Shown one piece after another: positions 30,001-41,787 of a DNA stretch of 64,000 bases. The stretch's first letter is position 1, and every line of letters starts with the position of its first letter. Source of the stretch: Klebsormidium nitens (Eukaryota > Streptophyta > Klebsormidiophyceae > Klebsormidiales > Klebsormidiaceae). Position numbers and translations under genes: made by a program. The notes beneath the pieces are model-generated. The model was not told the DNA's origin. It ran no database searches and was given only the letters and a program-made list of their open reading frames with translations. Location: assembly GCA_000708835.1 (NCBI GenBank), contig DF237085.1:62001-126000 (forward strand), written 5' to 3'.

Positions 30001-32062
30001 GGGCACTGAATTCAAAAGCCATGGTTTTGTCGTGTCCCGCATGACACCAAGAAAGGAAGGCGTTCAATGTAACAAGAGACAATGCAGCTGCTTGGGGGAG
30101 TAAAGGGACTCAGCGACCATTGACTTCTAAAGTGCAAGGGTTGACATTAGTCAATCTTGGAGAACATCTTGGAGTGTTTCAAACCTGACTCCAGTTCGGC
30201 TGTTCCAGGTGCGCAACATCATCCTGACGGGCTGCCTCTTCTGCGGCCCGCTCTTTCTGACCTTCTGCTTCCTCAACTCGGTCGCCTGGGGCTCCAACTC
30301 GACCGCCGCGCTGCCAGCTGGCACCATCGTCATCATCCTGCTCATCTGGATGCTGGTCACGGCGCCGCTGCTCATCATCGGAGGCATTGCGGGCAAGAAC
30401 AACAAGGTGAGGCGCACTTTGTTTTGTTTGATTAGAGCGCGAGCCCTTGCCGGGAAAAATCTGACCTCTTCCTACACAATCGTCACCAAGAAAGCGAGCA
30501 CGATTGTCAAGCACCAGCACTTCGACGTTTGGGTGTCAGCCGAACCCAACAGTGCTCATTGTGCAACAGTTCTTTCGATTGCTGTGTAAGCATTCTCCAC
30601 TTGTAAGTCTTGGTAATCCTATCGTCATTTCCGCTGCTGACCCCTCTCTTTTGTCACCATAAACTTCTCCCTCCGTTTCCCCCCTCATTGTTTGGTTTTG
30701 GCTTCGGGCCCCCTTTGGATCTGCCTGGTCTCACCATCTCTCCCCCTCCTGAGCTTCTCAATTTCTCCGTTGTCCCTGCAGATCCTTGTTGATTCGTTTT
30801 CTTCCTTCTTGATTTGCCGATTCTCTGCCTCCCACCTTCTCTGATCCTCCCTTTTATCCTTATCCACACAGGCGGAGTTCAACGCGCCCGTGCGTACCAC
30901 CAAGTACCCGCGCGAGATCCCCCCGCTGCCGTGGTACCGCAGCACGGTGCCCCAGATGGCGATGGCGGGCTTCCTGCCGTTCAGCGCGATCTACATCGAG
31001 CTGTACTACATCTTTGCGAGCGTGTGGGGGCACAAGGTGTACACGATCTACAGCATCCTCTTCATCGTGTTCATCATCCTCATCATCGTGACCGCCTTCA
31101 TCACGATCGCGCTCACCTACTTCCAACTAGCCGTCGAGGACCACGAGTGGTGGTGGAGGTGAGGCGGGAGAATCCCGCTCTAGTTTCGCGGTCCTGGTTT
31201 GATTTGTGGCGCCTCTCTTCAAGCGTTGTTGAAATCGCTCTTGTGTTCCAAACGTTTCTTCTGGTGTTTGTCTTCTTTTCCTACGTCGTTGCTGTCTCCT
31301 TTTTGTATTCAGTCTTTTAATCTCCACTTCAATGTTGTCCTCTTCTCGAGCCTGGCGTCCGTCATCCAGTCTGTTATCATGGTTCTTTGTTCTATTGCGG
31401 TGCATGTCTGGTTCCGCCTGCCCTCTTTGCTTTCGTGTAGACCTCTTACCCTTATCCTATTGCTCCTTATATGGTATGCAACTCGTTCTCTGCCTTTTCT
31501 ACTTCTCCGTTAAGTGAGGCATGAACCCGCTGATGTTGGGGCCTCCTTATGCCTTCCTTTGCTGTGGCCAAGTTCTTTGCGTCTCTTTCCTGGCGTGCAT
31601 TGTGGCCCTCCATGTGCCGTTTACCATGCAATTACAGCGGACATATACTTGCCGAAGTAGCTGCGATGCCGTTCTACACTCACAGATTGACCTCCGAGCT
31701 TCGATTGCAATGTGCTTGGACTGGTCATGCTCGCAGTCATTGGCATGGGTGCTTTGAACAGACACTGGCGTGTGTGCTCAAACTTTGAGTTCCATTAGAT
31801 AACAAATTGATATGCTCAAGTCGGAGATCGCCTCCCATGCAGGAGCGTCCTCTGCGGAGGTTCGACCGGGCTCTTCATCTTCGGGTACTGCTTCTACTAC
31901 TACTACGCGAGGTCCGACATGAGCGGGTTCATGCAGACGTCGTTCTTCTTCGGGTACATGGCGTGTGTGTGCTACGGCTTCTTCCTCATGTTGGGCACCG
32001 TCGGGTTCCGGGCGTCTCTCACCTTTGTACGCCACATATACCGCTCCATCAAGTGTGAATAA
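27078..32062 (+). CDS. Transmembrane nine superfamily (TM9SF/endomembrane) protein
   Basis: Nine-spanning membrane protein of the Golgi/endosomal system, thought to act in cargo sorting. Exons: 27078-27268, 27493-27533, 28400-28976, 29325-29462, 29732-29888, 30209-30406, 30872-31158, 31843-32062; total 1809 nt, 602 aa, all phases consistent. The start [20 protein letters not shown] is a signal peptide; an in-frame ATG at 27051 is possible, but the later one has the better context. The lumenal domain holds [12 protein letters not shown] and [13 protein letters not shown], family hallmarks, up to about residue 245. The first membrane helix is [20 protein letters not shown]; eight more follow in exons 4-8. 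The protein ends [10 protein letters not shown], whose KCE fits the KXD/E Golgi-retention motif described for plant EMP12. Closest in style to the TMN1-type clade. Confidence 0.95.
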
Positions 32063-34039
32063 GCGACCCTGTCAGATACGAGCAGCCGTCAGAGACGTTT
32101 TTACTTACAGCACTATGCTGCTCGGAATGCTGTGGGGTAACGGTTTCACACGGGGTCGGAATCTGGTGGGAATAGCAGTTTGCAAGGGTTGTGGATCAGG
32201 ATATGATAGTGGATTGATTGTGCTTTCCTTTGGAGGTAAGCAGGCTGTATGTCAGGCTGTCGTGGGACTAGATTTGGGATTCTTTTACTTTACATTACCT
32301 GCTGGGGCTCATCAATCATCAACGGGGTGCACATCAATTGACCACCGTAAACGCCGATATTTTCACCCCTGGCAAACTTGACCAGTGGGATTCTTGGTGT
32401 TGAAGCAGGCGTACATCACCCTGAAATGACTTATAGCATCCGAGCTCATTGGTGTTCTTTGCAAGGAGAGATTCTGATCAAGTTTGGCCTCTTTCTTGGT
32501 CCCTCGTCAGCCGAGTGCACATGTCAATCTGTGTGGTTGATACATCCAAGTAAAGGATACTGCATGAACAAAGCAAACGCAGGCGCACAAGGCGCAAGTC
32601 AAGGACTTGTCCTGCGCTGAAAGTAGTGATAGCAGAACTTCCGATGGACTTGGAGGCCACGATTGCTGGCATGCTCTGAGGATGCTCGGCCGGACCTAAC
32701 GCTGTGCCTTCTCATCAGTCCTGCACGCATGGAATTCTCGATCACATATGCTTGCGTGCACCGCATCATTCACCGACATATGGGCAGCTAGCTAGATTCA
32801 GATTCAGTCGAGTTTCACTCTATCCGACACATGATGCGAATGGATTAATGCTTTTTGATCGAAACACTGCCAATCATTGCTTGCATGCACTTTTTGTGCG
32901 CGCAAATGCGCCGCGCACATGGTTCCACGCTGATGTGTAAGCGCGTGTGGTGCTACAAGTTAGAATAATTAACATACTGCCATGGCGTATGCTGCACGCG
33001 CACTAGCGAGCTATGCATATAACCGCATGCGTGCATGTCTGTGCTCCACGTAGTAAGTTTGATTTTCTTCACATGGGATACATGCTGATACATCATGAAT
33101 TTGAGCTACAGGTACCTCCATGAGAACGTCATGTCCTACAAAGAAGGAAGTCATGGGACTGGGCTGCAGCGATTTCGAATATACGCGTAGAAAAGAAAGC
33201 TTGAAATGAGGATAATTTACAGCTCACTGCAGATTGTTGGCCAGAAAGTAAATGCGAGTGGGAAATACATGAGATAAGCTTGACACCTCGTTCTCTGCGC
33301 ATGGCACTGATGTCCATAAGTCGTACGGCCGTGGAAAATCGACGGACTAGGGCAGTGGAAAACCAACGGGTGCGGATCCTCCGTCATTCAAGCTGACCCA
33401 CATGCGCAATTCTGGTGCCTTTTTATTCTGGCCAGCTCCGAAGGATGTCGTCGCAACTCTGCATGCGTTGAGATACTTCTTGCTGGTCCACGGTCCGCCA
33501 CTAAATCATCACGACCCGGCCTTTGTGGTCGATCCAATTCTGGCCAAACCAGATATGAGCATGGAAAGTCTATGGCCGCACACGCAGAAACCCACAATCC
33601 GTAAGCGTCAGTTCAACTGTGCCCAGTCGGGCAGTGGGCACTCATACGTCCACGTCTTCCCCGTATACCGTATGCAATGCAGCCATAAGCCCTCCTGGTC
33701 CTCTTCGTACCTGGTAAAGGCAAATCGAGATTCAAAGTCAAGACGACAATCTGTGTCACGTGGTACATGGATGATGAACCGATAAGATCAGCTGAAGCAG
33801 AAGCAAACTCTGTCCGACGAACATTTGGCCTCATTGCTCTGGGATACCCCGTGCATTTGAAAAAAGCAACATTAGCACAGCAGAAAAAGAGTCGAAACCC
33901 CGGCAAACAGCCGTTTCCGCAGATGATTCCCGCAGCAAGGAAAAGCCGACAATTCCCTCCGCCTAATTCACATCCCCCCAAAACTTGGCCGAAACGGGGG
34001 AGACTTCAAGCATTCTGAGGCCTTGTTCTCCGCGGTGCC
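32063..34039. other. Convergent intergenic region
   Basis: It lies between the 3' ends of the TM9SF (+) and pseudouridine synthase (-) genes. Frames at 33402-33785 (+) and 33613-33981 (-) overlap each other and show no recognisable motif. Around 32740-33060 there is much alternating purine-pyrimidine sequence with GCATGC and GTGCATG words. No RNA gene was recognised. Confidence 0.4.
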
Positions 34040-37000
34040 TCACCCCGTCGGCCCTATGCTTGGGCAGTTGGTGCAGTACGGGTCCACCTCAAACAGGGCC
34101 TCCGACCCCACCCCTGTACCGGCCCCATCTCCCCCTGCTCCGACAGGCCTCGTTCCAGATCCTGTCTCAGGAATCGCACCCCCAGCGGACGGCACGTCTG
34201 CAACACCAGCTTCCTGTGACCTCTCCTCCCCCGTGAGATTGCCAACATTCAACTCTCCCCTCGCCAGCCCGTGAACGAGGGGCTCTCCGCTCGTCTCGCC
34301 GGCTTCTCCGTTTCCGAAAGTGCCTCCGCCAATTGCCTCCGCCAAGCCCGCTGAACTCAACCCGTCTCCCAGAGCTGACCCCTCATTTTCCTGTCGCCGC
34401 GCCGCCTCGGCATCCTCCCGCGCTTTCCTCGCCTTCGCGGCGACCACGACGCGGATCGCCCCCGCCAGAGTGGCGCCCGCGACCGTGGCCGCGGCCGCCA
34501 TTTTGGCGGCGCCCCGCGCGGCCGCGACGTCGGCGGTGGTGTCCCCGCCCTTCTTGCGCGCCTCCTCGGGAAGAGGCCCCGGGTACAGGTACAGGAAATC
34601 GTTGGCAATCGGGTGACCCAAGTACTGTAGGTGGACTCGGATCTGGCAGAAGGAAGTGTTTTCGCGATTAGTCGAAAGGATCTTGCTAATGGAGTTCAGA
34701 GAAGGGGAGCTTTAAAAGAAGTTAAAAACCGCACACTGAGACAGAGTTCGCACACCAGCAAAAGCCGTCACTGGGCGGCAGATCCTTGAATATTTGAGCC
34801 TTGGGGTCTGAGCATCCAGACTCGACCGGGGACAAGCACAAGCTGGTCAACGTAGTAAAGAAACAGACGACTATCTCACTAATGCAGGGTCCGCAGGGTC
34901 CGCATAGCAATCCTCATTCTGTGCGTCATCCTGGTTAGCGGCAGGCTAGGCTGGAGAACCGGGAAAGTTGACGCATCCAGCAAAGCTGTCGACCTTGCCG
35001 TATGCAATCTTAGGATTCGCGTTAACCGAAGCTATTGCTCTTTTTGCTCTAATCATGGCCTCCCTAATCTTATTCGTATTCTAAACCGGGTACCTTTCAG
35101 GTATTGAAGCCTCTTAGATGCAACCCATATCTGTTCATTGTTGCAACAGAAAAAGAGGCTGAAATCAATCTGTAAATGGTTGTTCAAGGATAAAAAAATA
35201 TATGAGGCTATTAAAGGGGTCCCTATTACTTGTTCCGGCCGCCTCAATGGCAAGGCTATTGCTCGAACAGACTTGCGGAAGTTAGGCGAAACCTCTTTAC
35301 ATACATCCATTTTTTCTTTTGACTTACTGTACATCCTACGCCCTGAGAATTGGACAACTACAGCAGGGTCCACGCAAACATCCGACGCACCAGCTACGCA
35401 CGGTCCAAAATGATGAGAACCCTCAAAACTCTAAAACCCAAAGCCCTCAAACTCTTCAAACCCCTGACGCGAAGTTCGGTAGCGGTCCCCACCTGGTGCG
35501 TTCTCCCGGTCAGCGGCTGGCACGCCACGACGCTCGTGGCGCCGTCCGTGCTGAGCCGCCGGAAGCGTGTGAGCGCGTCGCGCGTGCGGCCGCCGTTGAG
35601 CATCGCGGCCGCAATCGCCTCCGGATCGTTTTCCTCTTCCGGAACCTGCCAAAGGGATGTGTCAAAGCACGTGAGAGGAAGGAAAAAGTTGGTGGAATAG
35701 AGATCAGATAGTGCGTTTCGCTTGCGCTATACAGAACATTTGGGCCACAATCGCCCAGATCGTTCCCCTTCTCCGGAACCTGCCAAAGAGACACGCAGGT
35801 GAACAGAGCAGAGATGGTGAAGGAAAAAGGAAAGTGGGTGGTCTTGAGTGCTGCCACCGACACCTGCATAATCTAGGACTATGAAAGAAGGGGTTCTAAG
35901 CGTACCTCAATACATCAAGGTGCACTTTTATGCAGACTTTTGAAGGAGATAGTCTCCCCAGGTACCGCATCCCACCTTGCTACTTGTCATGAGCTACCGG
36001 TAAAGACTCGTCGACACTGTCACTCAATCTCAGGCGGCCGGTCTTCACACGCCCCCTTCAAGGACGTCGACAGCTCCCTAACACGGGTGCCAACTCGTCA
36101 CGAGTCTCTTTGCGCAATGACCTCCCTTACAATCGACCTTCTGCCACGTGGCAGCCCCACGCACCTCCACGATGGCGCGCCCCTCCTTGCCGTCGTACAG
36201 CAGCGGCGCTGCCGCCTCGACGGGCCCTTCGGGGAAAACGCCCACTACGCGCGCCACGTACTCCTTCTGGACCTCGTTCGCCGTGATCTGCGGGGAGAGC
36301 GGCTGACGTCAGCGTGCTTGCCGATGCAATGACGTCAGCACAGCGTCGGGACTTGCAAACTCAAGAATGATTTCATCGTTTTGTAGCAGGTGCCCATTAA
36401 AGCGGCGCCACGTACTCCTTCTGCACCTCGTTTGCGTGATCTGCGGAGGGGAGGGTCAAGACGTTAGCGTGCTCCCCAAGACCATGACGTCAGCACAGCG
36501 TGAGGACTTGATTGCGCCGCGTCTGTTCGCTTTCACGGGCCACTCAAAAAACGTCGTGATCGCGTGCCACGTGCTCCTTGCGACTTTTGGTTGCCGCGAT
36601 TTAAGTCAACGGCCGATGTCAGCACGCGGGGACATGCTGACGTCAAGATGCTGGGTCTCTATTTTGGCTGGATCACGATGGAGCGAGGGAAGGAACAATA
36701 CGAGAAGGGCGACCAAGCAAGAACGACCCGAGAGTAGATCAGAATCAAGCGAATATGGAGAAAATAACCTCCCTTTCGCTAGAGCTGAATTTACACATCA
36801 ATTTTGGTCTTTCAAAGAGAGCTTTTTCGATTGAACAAAATCTGCTCTCGAGTTCATTCGCCTGGAACCAGCGGAGCGCCACTCACGTCCTGTCGGAATC
36901 GGTCGGCGGTCTCCGGGTTGCGCGCCAGGATGAGCAGGCCGGAAACGAGTCGGTCCAGCCGGTGAATCGCTGGACGAGGCGGACGGTGTCAAGGATCACA

Positions 37001-40000
37001 AAGGACATATAGGCTCCATCGTTTGACACTATAGCAGAAGCAAGGGAACGGAACCAGTCGGTCCAGCCGGTGAAGTGCTGGACGGGGGTGACGGTTTCAA
37101 GGATCACAAAGGACTTGAGGACTTCAGCATTTGACACTGTGCGTGAGCAAGGGGAAGGAAAAGAACCACGAATGAGGAAAGAGGCTGGCGTCAAGAAAAG
37201 GGCCAAAAACCTGGCACTCCGTGCAGCAGAAGTGCCCAGGGCGGAAACGGCGAGCTTAGACGGCGCACAGCGGACCAGCAGAACGGAACTGACGGCATTT
37301 ACTGTAAGCCCGGACTTTGACACGTTCATAAGGTGGAAGCTCCGCCGGTGAAGTCCTCGAAAAGGTGGCCATGTTCGAGGACGTGCCGAGCTTTGGGTGC
37401 TTGCCAAATTATGGAAGACGCGCGGAAAAGGCCCGAAGAAGAGAGAAGCAGCAGCAAAATGAACAGCGAACTAGTGGCGGAGGGGGGATACGCGAGAGCG
37501 TGCCGAGCTCCGGATGCTTTGGCAGATCATAGACAACGCGCAAAAACGGCCAAGAGAAAGAAGAGCAGCAGAAAGGACGGCAGAACTAGAGGCGGGGGGA
37601 AGGGTACGCGAGAGCGTACCGAGCTCCGGGCGCGTGACAGGCCATCAAAACAACGCACAACGGGCAAGAGAAGATAACCGGCAGCAGAGAGGAGAGCAGA
37701 ACTAGAGGCAGGGTGAGGATACGCGAGAGCGTGCCAAGCTCCGGGTGCTTTGGCAGATCATAAACCAAGCGCAAAAGTAGCCAAAACCCAAAAATCAGCA
37801 AAATGGAGAGCCGAACTAGAGGCGGGGGGAAGGATACGCGAGAGCGTGCCGAGCTCCGGGTGCTCCGCCTGCAGGATCCCGAGCACCGTGTTCTTGCGGT
37901 ACTGCCCGCACGGGTGCACGGGGACGGACGCCGGCTTCCGGACGACAACGACGTCCGCGTCCGAGAAGAGGACCGTTACCGGATCCGCCATTACCGGGGG
38001 CTCGTGCCGGTGCACGAAGTGGACCACGGTCTGGCCCTGCGTGAGGCGGTAGCTCGTGGGGACTTTGCGGCCGTCGACCTGGAGGCGCCCGTCTTCGACG
38101 GCTTGCATCTGCGGGTTTGGGTACGATCGGGTCGGTGGGTTTGGGAGGGGTTAGGACTGGAAATGCGAATTGCGAAGTCGTTAAAACTTCGCCGGTCTGG
38201 CCTTGCGTGAGGCTGTAGCTGGTGGGCACTTTGCGGCCGTCGACCTGGAGGCGCCCGTCCTCGACGGCTTGCATCTGCAGGTTTGAAGGAAGTTTTGAAA
38301 CTGGGTCAGGTTGCGAGTGAGCGAACTCATTAGGGTACGTTGAATGCGAATTCAACGCGTTGGCTTCTCTCGTGGAAGTAGGTGGCTGATTGAAACTTTG
38401 CGGCCGCCTAATTGGGAGGCGCCGGTCCTCGAAGGCTTGCATCTGCGGGTTTACAGGAGGGTGAGAGTCCGTTAGGGAGGGTTTGGGAGGGGGTCCGAGG
38501 TGGTTAGGGATTCGGAAAAGCGATTTGACAACCGAAACTATTGTCGAAGGATCTACGGGTCAGCTGCTTTGGCGATTCATTGAAGATTCGACCTTGAGGC
38601 GGCCGTCCTCAAAGACTTGCGTTGTGTGGAGCTAAAAATGAGACTGTAATGTTCATAGAAAGCGGCTCGAGGATGATTTACTGGAGCAAGTGTTGTCTTT
38701 TGGCCTCACGCGTGGCATTAGCTAGTTAAAATCGCGCCCCGTCAACCTGAAGGCAGCTTTCCTCGACGGCCTGTGTCTGCGAGGTTAGAAAAATTGAGAA
38801 GACGTTCTGAACAGATCCTCGCGAGTTGGTTGAATACATCGAGTTTTTGAAGTTCTGGCCTGCTTGAAAGGAAGTACACTTTTCTCGAAGCACGGAATGC
38901 ATTGCGCTTCGGATGGACGCAGTTTAGGACTAACCTAGCTAGGCGAAAAGGGAAGGCATCTCGGTTGAAGGCGTTCAGATGGCCATTGCCACTTTGCCCC
39001 TAACCCCATATCAAGTGGGCAATCTCTGACACCAAACGGAAGATCGTAAACATTACAACGAACCGTGACAGGCCGCAAGTCAACTACTAATGCCGGGCAG
39101 CTCCCACATCTTTCGACAACCTCAAACATCAACGGACGTTTTAGCCATCTAACTCATCCACGAAATTAATAGAAAGTCGGCAGCCCCGCCGGTGGCTTCT
39201 GCTGAAAACATCGCGCGACTTGTGATATGTTTCTACCCCTCGTTCGGCCATCTCGGAAATTCGAAGACCAAAGTTGTTCTGGAATAGGAGCTCACGTAGT
39301 ACTGGCGGTCCCGCTGGCGGAACTCGTTGGAGAAGAGTTCCACGATGTTCTGGCCCGCCCAGCGGCTCTTCACGTGCGACACAAACTCGAAAAAGTACGG
39401 ACGAACTAGGCGCCGCCCTGCAAATAAAGGCGGTAGATTGTTTGATGACATTCACGACTTCCCTCACGGAACTTGATCTTCAAAAACTGTGATCGAGTGG
39501 TTTGAGTAACTCCAGACCTCAGCAGTTTCACAGCAGATGAATCACACATGTATGCGAAAGCGAGCGGCATCAAGTCATAGGGCGCCCTTGAATACCTATG
39601 CTTGGTCGATGCCCCACCAGTGGGAAACACAATCAGGCCAAGAGTGAGAGGCAGATGACTTTGCAACTAGCAAGAAACAAGTAAGTCTGCCAGCACACAG
39701 GGGTCGACAGACTCCAGGTTTTTCCAAGGTCACTCAAAGCTATGAACCTCTGTTCCTGCCACCACATCGATGAGGTCAACACGGCCGGCCAGCGGAATTG
39801 GCACAGAAGCCCACTGCAGATCTGTTGCCACTGGATGAACGAGGGTCTTTAGAAACAAGCATCAATAGTCGCCCGCTCGTCAGAGAAAGCATCCATTCGT
39901 TCATGGGGAATTGCGATTTTTCCAAGAGTGATGTAACACGAGATTATCAGAGATCATCCAATAGTCTGTGAAGTCTCGATCAATCACTACACAGCGTCGT

Positions 40001-41083
40001 CGACGTGTTGTCCTGCATACTCTTGGCAACGAGAGTGCCAACCTTCCCAACACACACCGTGAGAAACTTCTGAAGAAGCAGAGCCCAAAGAACTGTAAAA
40101 GCCGCGTGCTCACCATCCTGGAAGATGTAATCCCCCGGCTCTGACAAGATGACATGCTCCGGCCCCGCCATCATGAGCTGCACCCACAGCCGAAACTCTT
40201 CCGGCGCCCGGTATGGGATTCCCTCGGCCGCACTGTATCGGCAGGCCAAGACGGCGCGCGCCTCCTCCGGGGCAATCTCGGTGAACTGGGCGCGCTTGAA
40301 CTTCTGCTTTTGTTTCCTAGTATTGGTTTGTTTCGAGCGCCCGGGGTGGTTGGACTCTTTCAGTCCTCCTTTTGTACGTCCAACTCGGGTCTCTCCGGCG
40401 AATGCTGCTTTTGAGGGTCCAGTAGAAGTTGAGGTTGTGAGAGACTCTTGAGGGCGCCTGATGGACGTGCCCCCCTTTGGTGCTTCTTTTGGCTGTCCGG
40501 GGTGATCGCTAGCGAGGCTGCGAGCGGTTGAGCGTGGGCGATTATGCCTGGATGAGAATGCCACAAGGAGGAAAGGGACAAGGTTGTTCCAGGAAGACGA
40601 CGTAGCGGGGGGGGGAGCAAGATTGATTGCGGTGCTGCGAGGCAGAGTGCAAGACCGGCGCCCCTGAGGAATGCCGCCAGGTTCTGCTGTGCTCGACAGC
40701 AACACCCTTTCTGTTGCGAACCGGGTGCGATGGGAAGGGTGGTGTGCCCTGGGCTTATGTCTCGAGCACTTATGTTGCTTCGTTTTCCATAAGTGCTCAG
40801 TCCTGGGAGTGGAAGGCGCTCCTGTAAAAGTTACGTCTGCCCTACTGTTGTCAAAACACGTGGCTACACTTCTCCTTGACTGCTGTGCTCCTCTGCTTTC
40901 GAGAAGTCTTGCGCTGCTAAAAGGAGTCGGGCGCCTCGAGTACTGTTGTTGCAGCGTCAGTGGCGCCAGATGGGGTCTTCCTGCGGACACCTTATTTGGA
41001 GAGGATTGGGAAGGAAGAACAGCTAATGCGGGGTGGTGCTGGCAGAAAGAAAAGTTGGTGCTCCCGCCTGCCGCTCCGTGCAT
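34040..41083 (-). CDS. RluA-type RNA pseudouridine synthase (RPUSD2/RIB2-like)
   Basis: Isomerises uridine to pseudouridine in RNA. Exons, high to low: 40114-41083, 39296-39417, 37838-38108, 36887-36969, 36165-36287, 35493-35645, 34040-34642; total 2325 nt, 774 aa, phases consistent. Residues 1-270 are low-complexity, Ser/Arg/Pro-rich, perhaps with an organelle-targeting start. Then come [18 protein letters not shown], an S4-like segment ([19 protein letters not shown]), [28 protein letters not shown], the catalytic [16 protein letters not shown] with Asp about 460, a Lys/Glu block [32 protein letters not shown], and a C-terminal DPYCTNCP. An Ala-rich insert of about 150 residues sits between [11 protein letters not shown] and [10 protein letters not shown]. 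Introns carry tandem copies of exon edges. Substrate RNA and compartment are not determinable here. Confidence 0.92.
35639..35850 (-). repeat. Two-copy 134-bp repeat copying the exon 6 acceptor edge
   Basis: The acceptor and first codons of exon 35493-35645 (on +, CCGGAACCTGCCAAAG at 35639) are repeated at about 35773 in the upstream intron. Trailing GGAAGGAAAAAG-type sequence is shared. Confidence 0.65.
36250..36640 (-). repeat. Three-copy 156-bp array copying the exon 5 acceptor edge
   Basis: On + the words GCCACGTACTCCTTCTG (36253), GCCACGTACTCCTTCTG (36407) and GCCACGTGCTCCTTGCG (36565) start successive units. Each is followed by a diverging copy of the acceptor region and by TGACGTCAGCACAGCG-type intron sequence. 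The first unit is the real 5' end of the exon at 36165-36287. Confidence 0.75.
36950..37165 (-). repeat. Two-copy 108-bp repeat copying the catalytic exon edge
   Basis: CGGTCCAGCCGGTGAA starts at 36951 (within the HRLDR-coding exon) and again at 37059. Both are followed by GCTGGACG, TCAAGGATCACAAAGGAC and TTTGACACT in the same order. The second copy lies in the intron upstream of the exon at 36887-36969. Confidence 0.8.
37370..37865 (-). repeat. Five-copy 115-bp array copying the exon 3 donor edge
   Basis: On + the word GATACGCGAGAGCGTGCC (with variants) occurs at about 37487, 37603, 37718 and 37833, and a truncated copy at about 37380. Each is followed by GAGCTCCGGGTGCTTTGGC-type sequence, and units share GGCAGAACTAGAGGCGGG. 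The 37833 copy is the real 3' end and donor of exon 37838-38108; the others are intronic. Confidence 0.82.
38029..38790 (-). repeat. Five-copy 165-bp array copying the exon 3 acceptor edge
   Basis: The real exon start (encoding [20 protein letters not shown]) lies at 38029-38108. A copy about 90% identical lies at 38194-38285, with shorter and more decayed copies at about 38393-38453, 38590-38630 and 38738-38788. Spacing is about 155-180 bases, and intervening intron words such as AATGCGAATT are also shared. Decay increases with distance from the exon. Confidence 0.82.
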
Positions 41084-41787
41084 CGTTGCTCAGAGCCAAC
41101 TTTGCATCGCTCCTGCCACCACCCCAGCTCGCATTGTTTGAGCACTCTCCCTGCTGATTTCTAACCAGCTAATATCAATGACAATGTGAACAGGACATGG
41201 TTAAGAAGTTGGTTAGTGGGCCAATGGTTAAGAGGTGGGTCAGCGTGGCAAGTCTTTTAAATACGGCGGACTCCTCCTGAACTGTCAGTGTATTTCTGCG
41301 CAACCCACTTTGTTAACCTACCTCCTGACCCTCGGGTTCAAACGAGGGTGATTCCTGTAACCTGCAATGCCAATAGCCCACACATAGATCAATGCCACCA
41401 TTCTCCAACAAGGGCACTACATAGTGCATTTGCCGCCTTCCAATGGTCGAGCAGCTGCACAGTGATCAATCAGTCTATTTGAGGTGAGCTTTTCAAAGAG
41501 CAGGTGCCCTTGGCTCTGCTAGGTGTAGGTGGGTGTAGGCATGCTGGTTTGCGTCTCTGCACCTCACTGCATTGCTAAGGTGCTCCTGATGAAGGTCGTA
41601 CACTGATGGGAGTGAGCTTTTGTCATCAAGCAATCAAGCAGCATTTCTTCCAAGAGTCTCATCCTCGATTCAAACCACCACTCACGAGTCGGCGCCGTGT
41701 CCGCAGTCGCTGATGCTGTCTGAAACGCGGCCGGGAGCTTCTCAATGAATTGACAGCGTCCAAGTGTGGCTGGGTCTTTTGGGGGAC
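41084..41787. promoter_or_regulatory. Divergent intergenic region between pseudouridine synthase and MAT1
   Basis: About 700 bases between two head-to-head genes. It presumably holds both promoters and possibly a missing first exon of MAT1. No RING-type cysteine pattern was found in it. A tRNA T-arm-like CCTCGGGTTCAAACGAGG at about 41328 lacks the rest of a cloverleaf. Confidence 0.4.

Noticed and set aside
33402-33981. Overlapping frames of about 125 codons on both strands
   Set aside because: Neither shows a recognisable motif or splice partner; chance frames in intergenic DNA.
41325-41350. tRNA T-arm-like CCTCGGGTTCAAACGAGG
   Set aside because: No acceptor stem, D-arm or anticodon arm could be paired with it.
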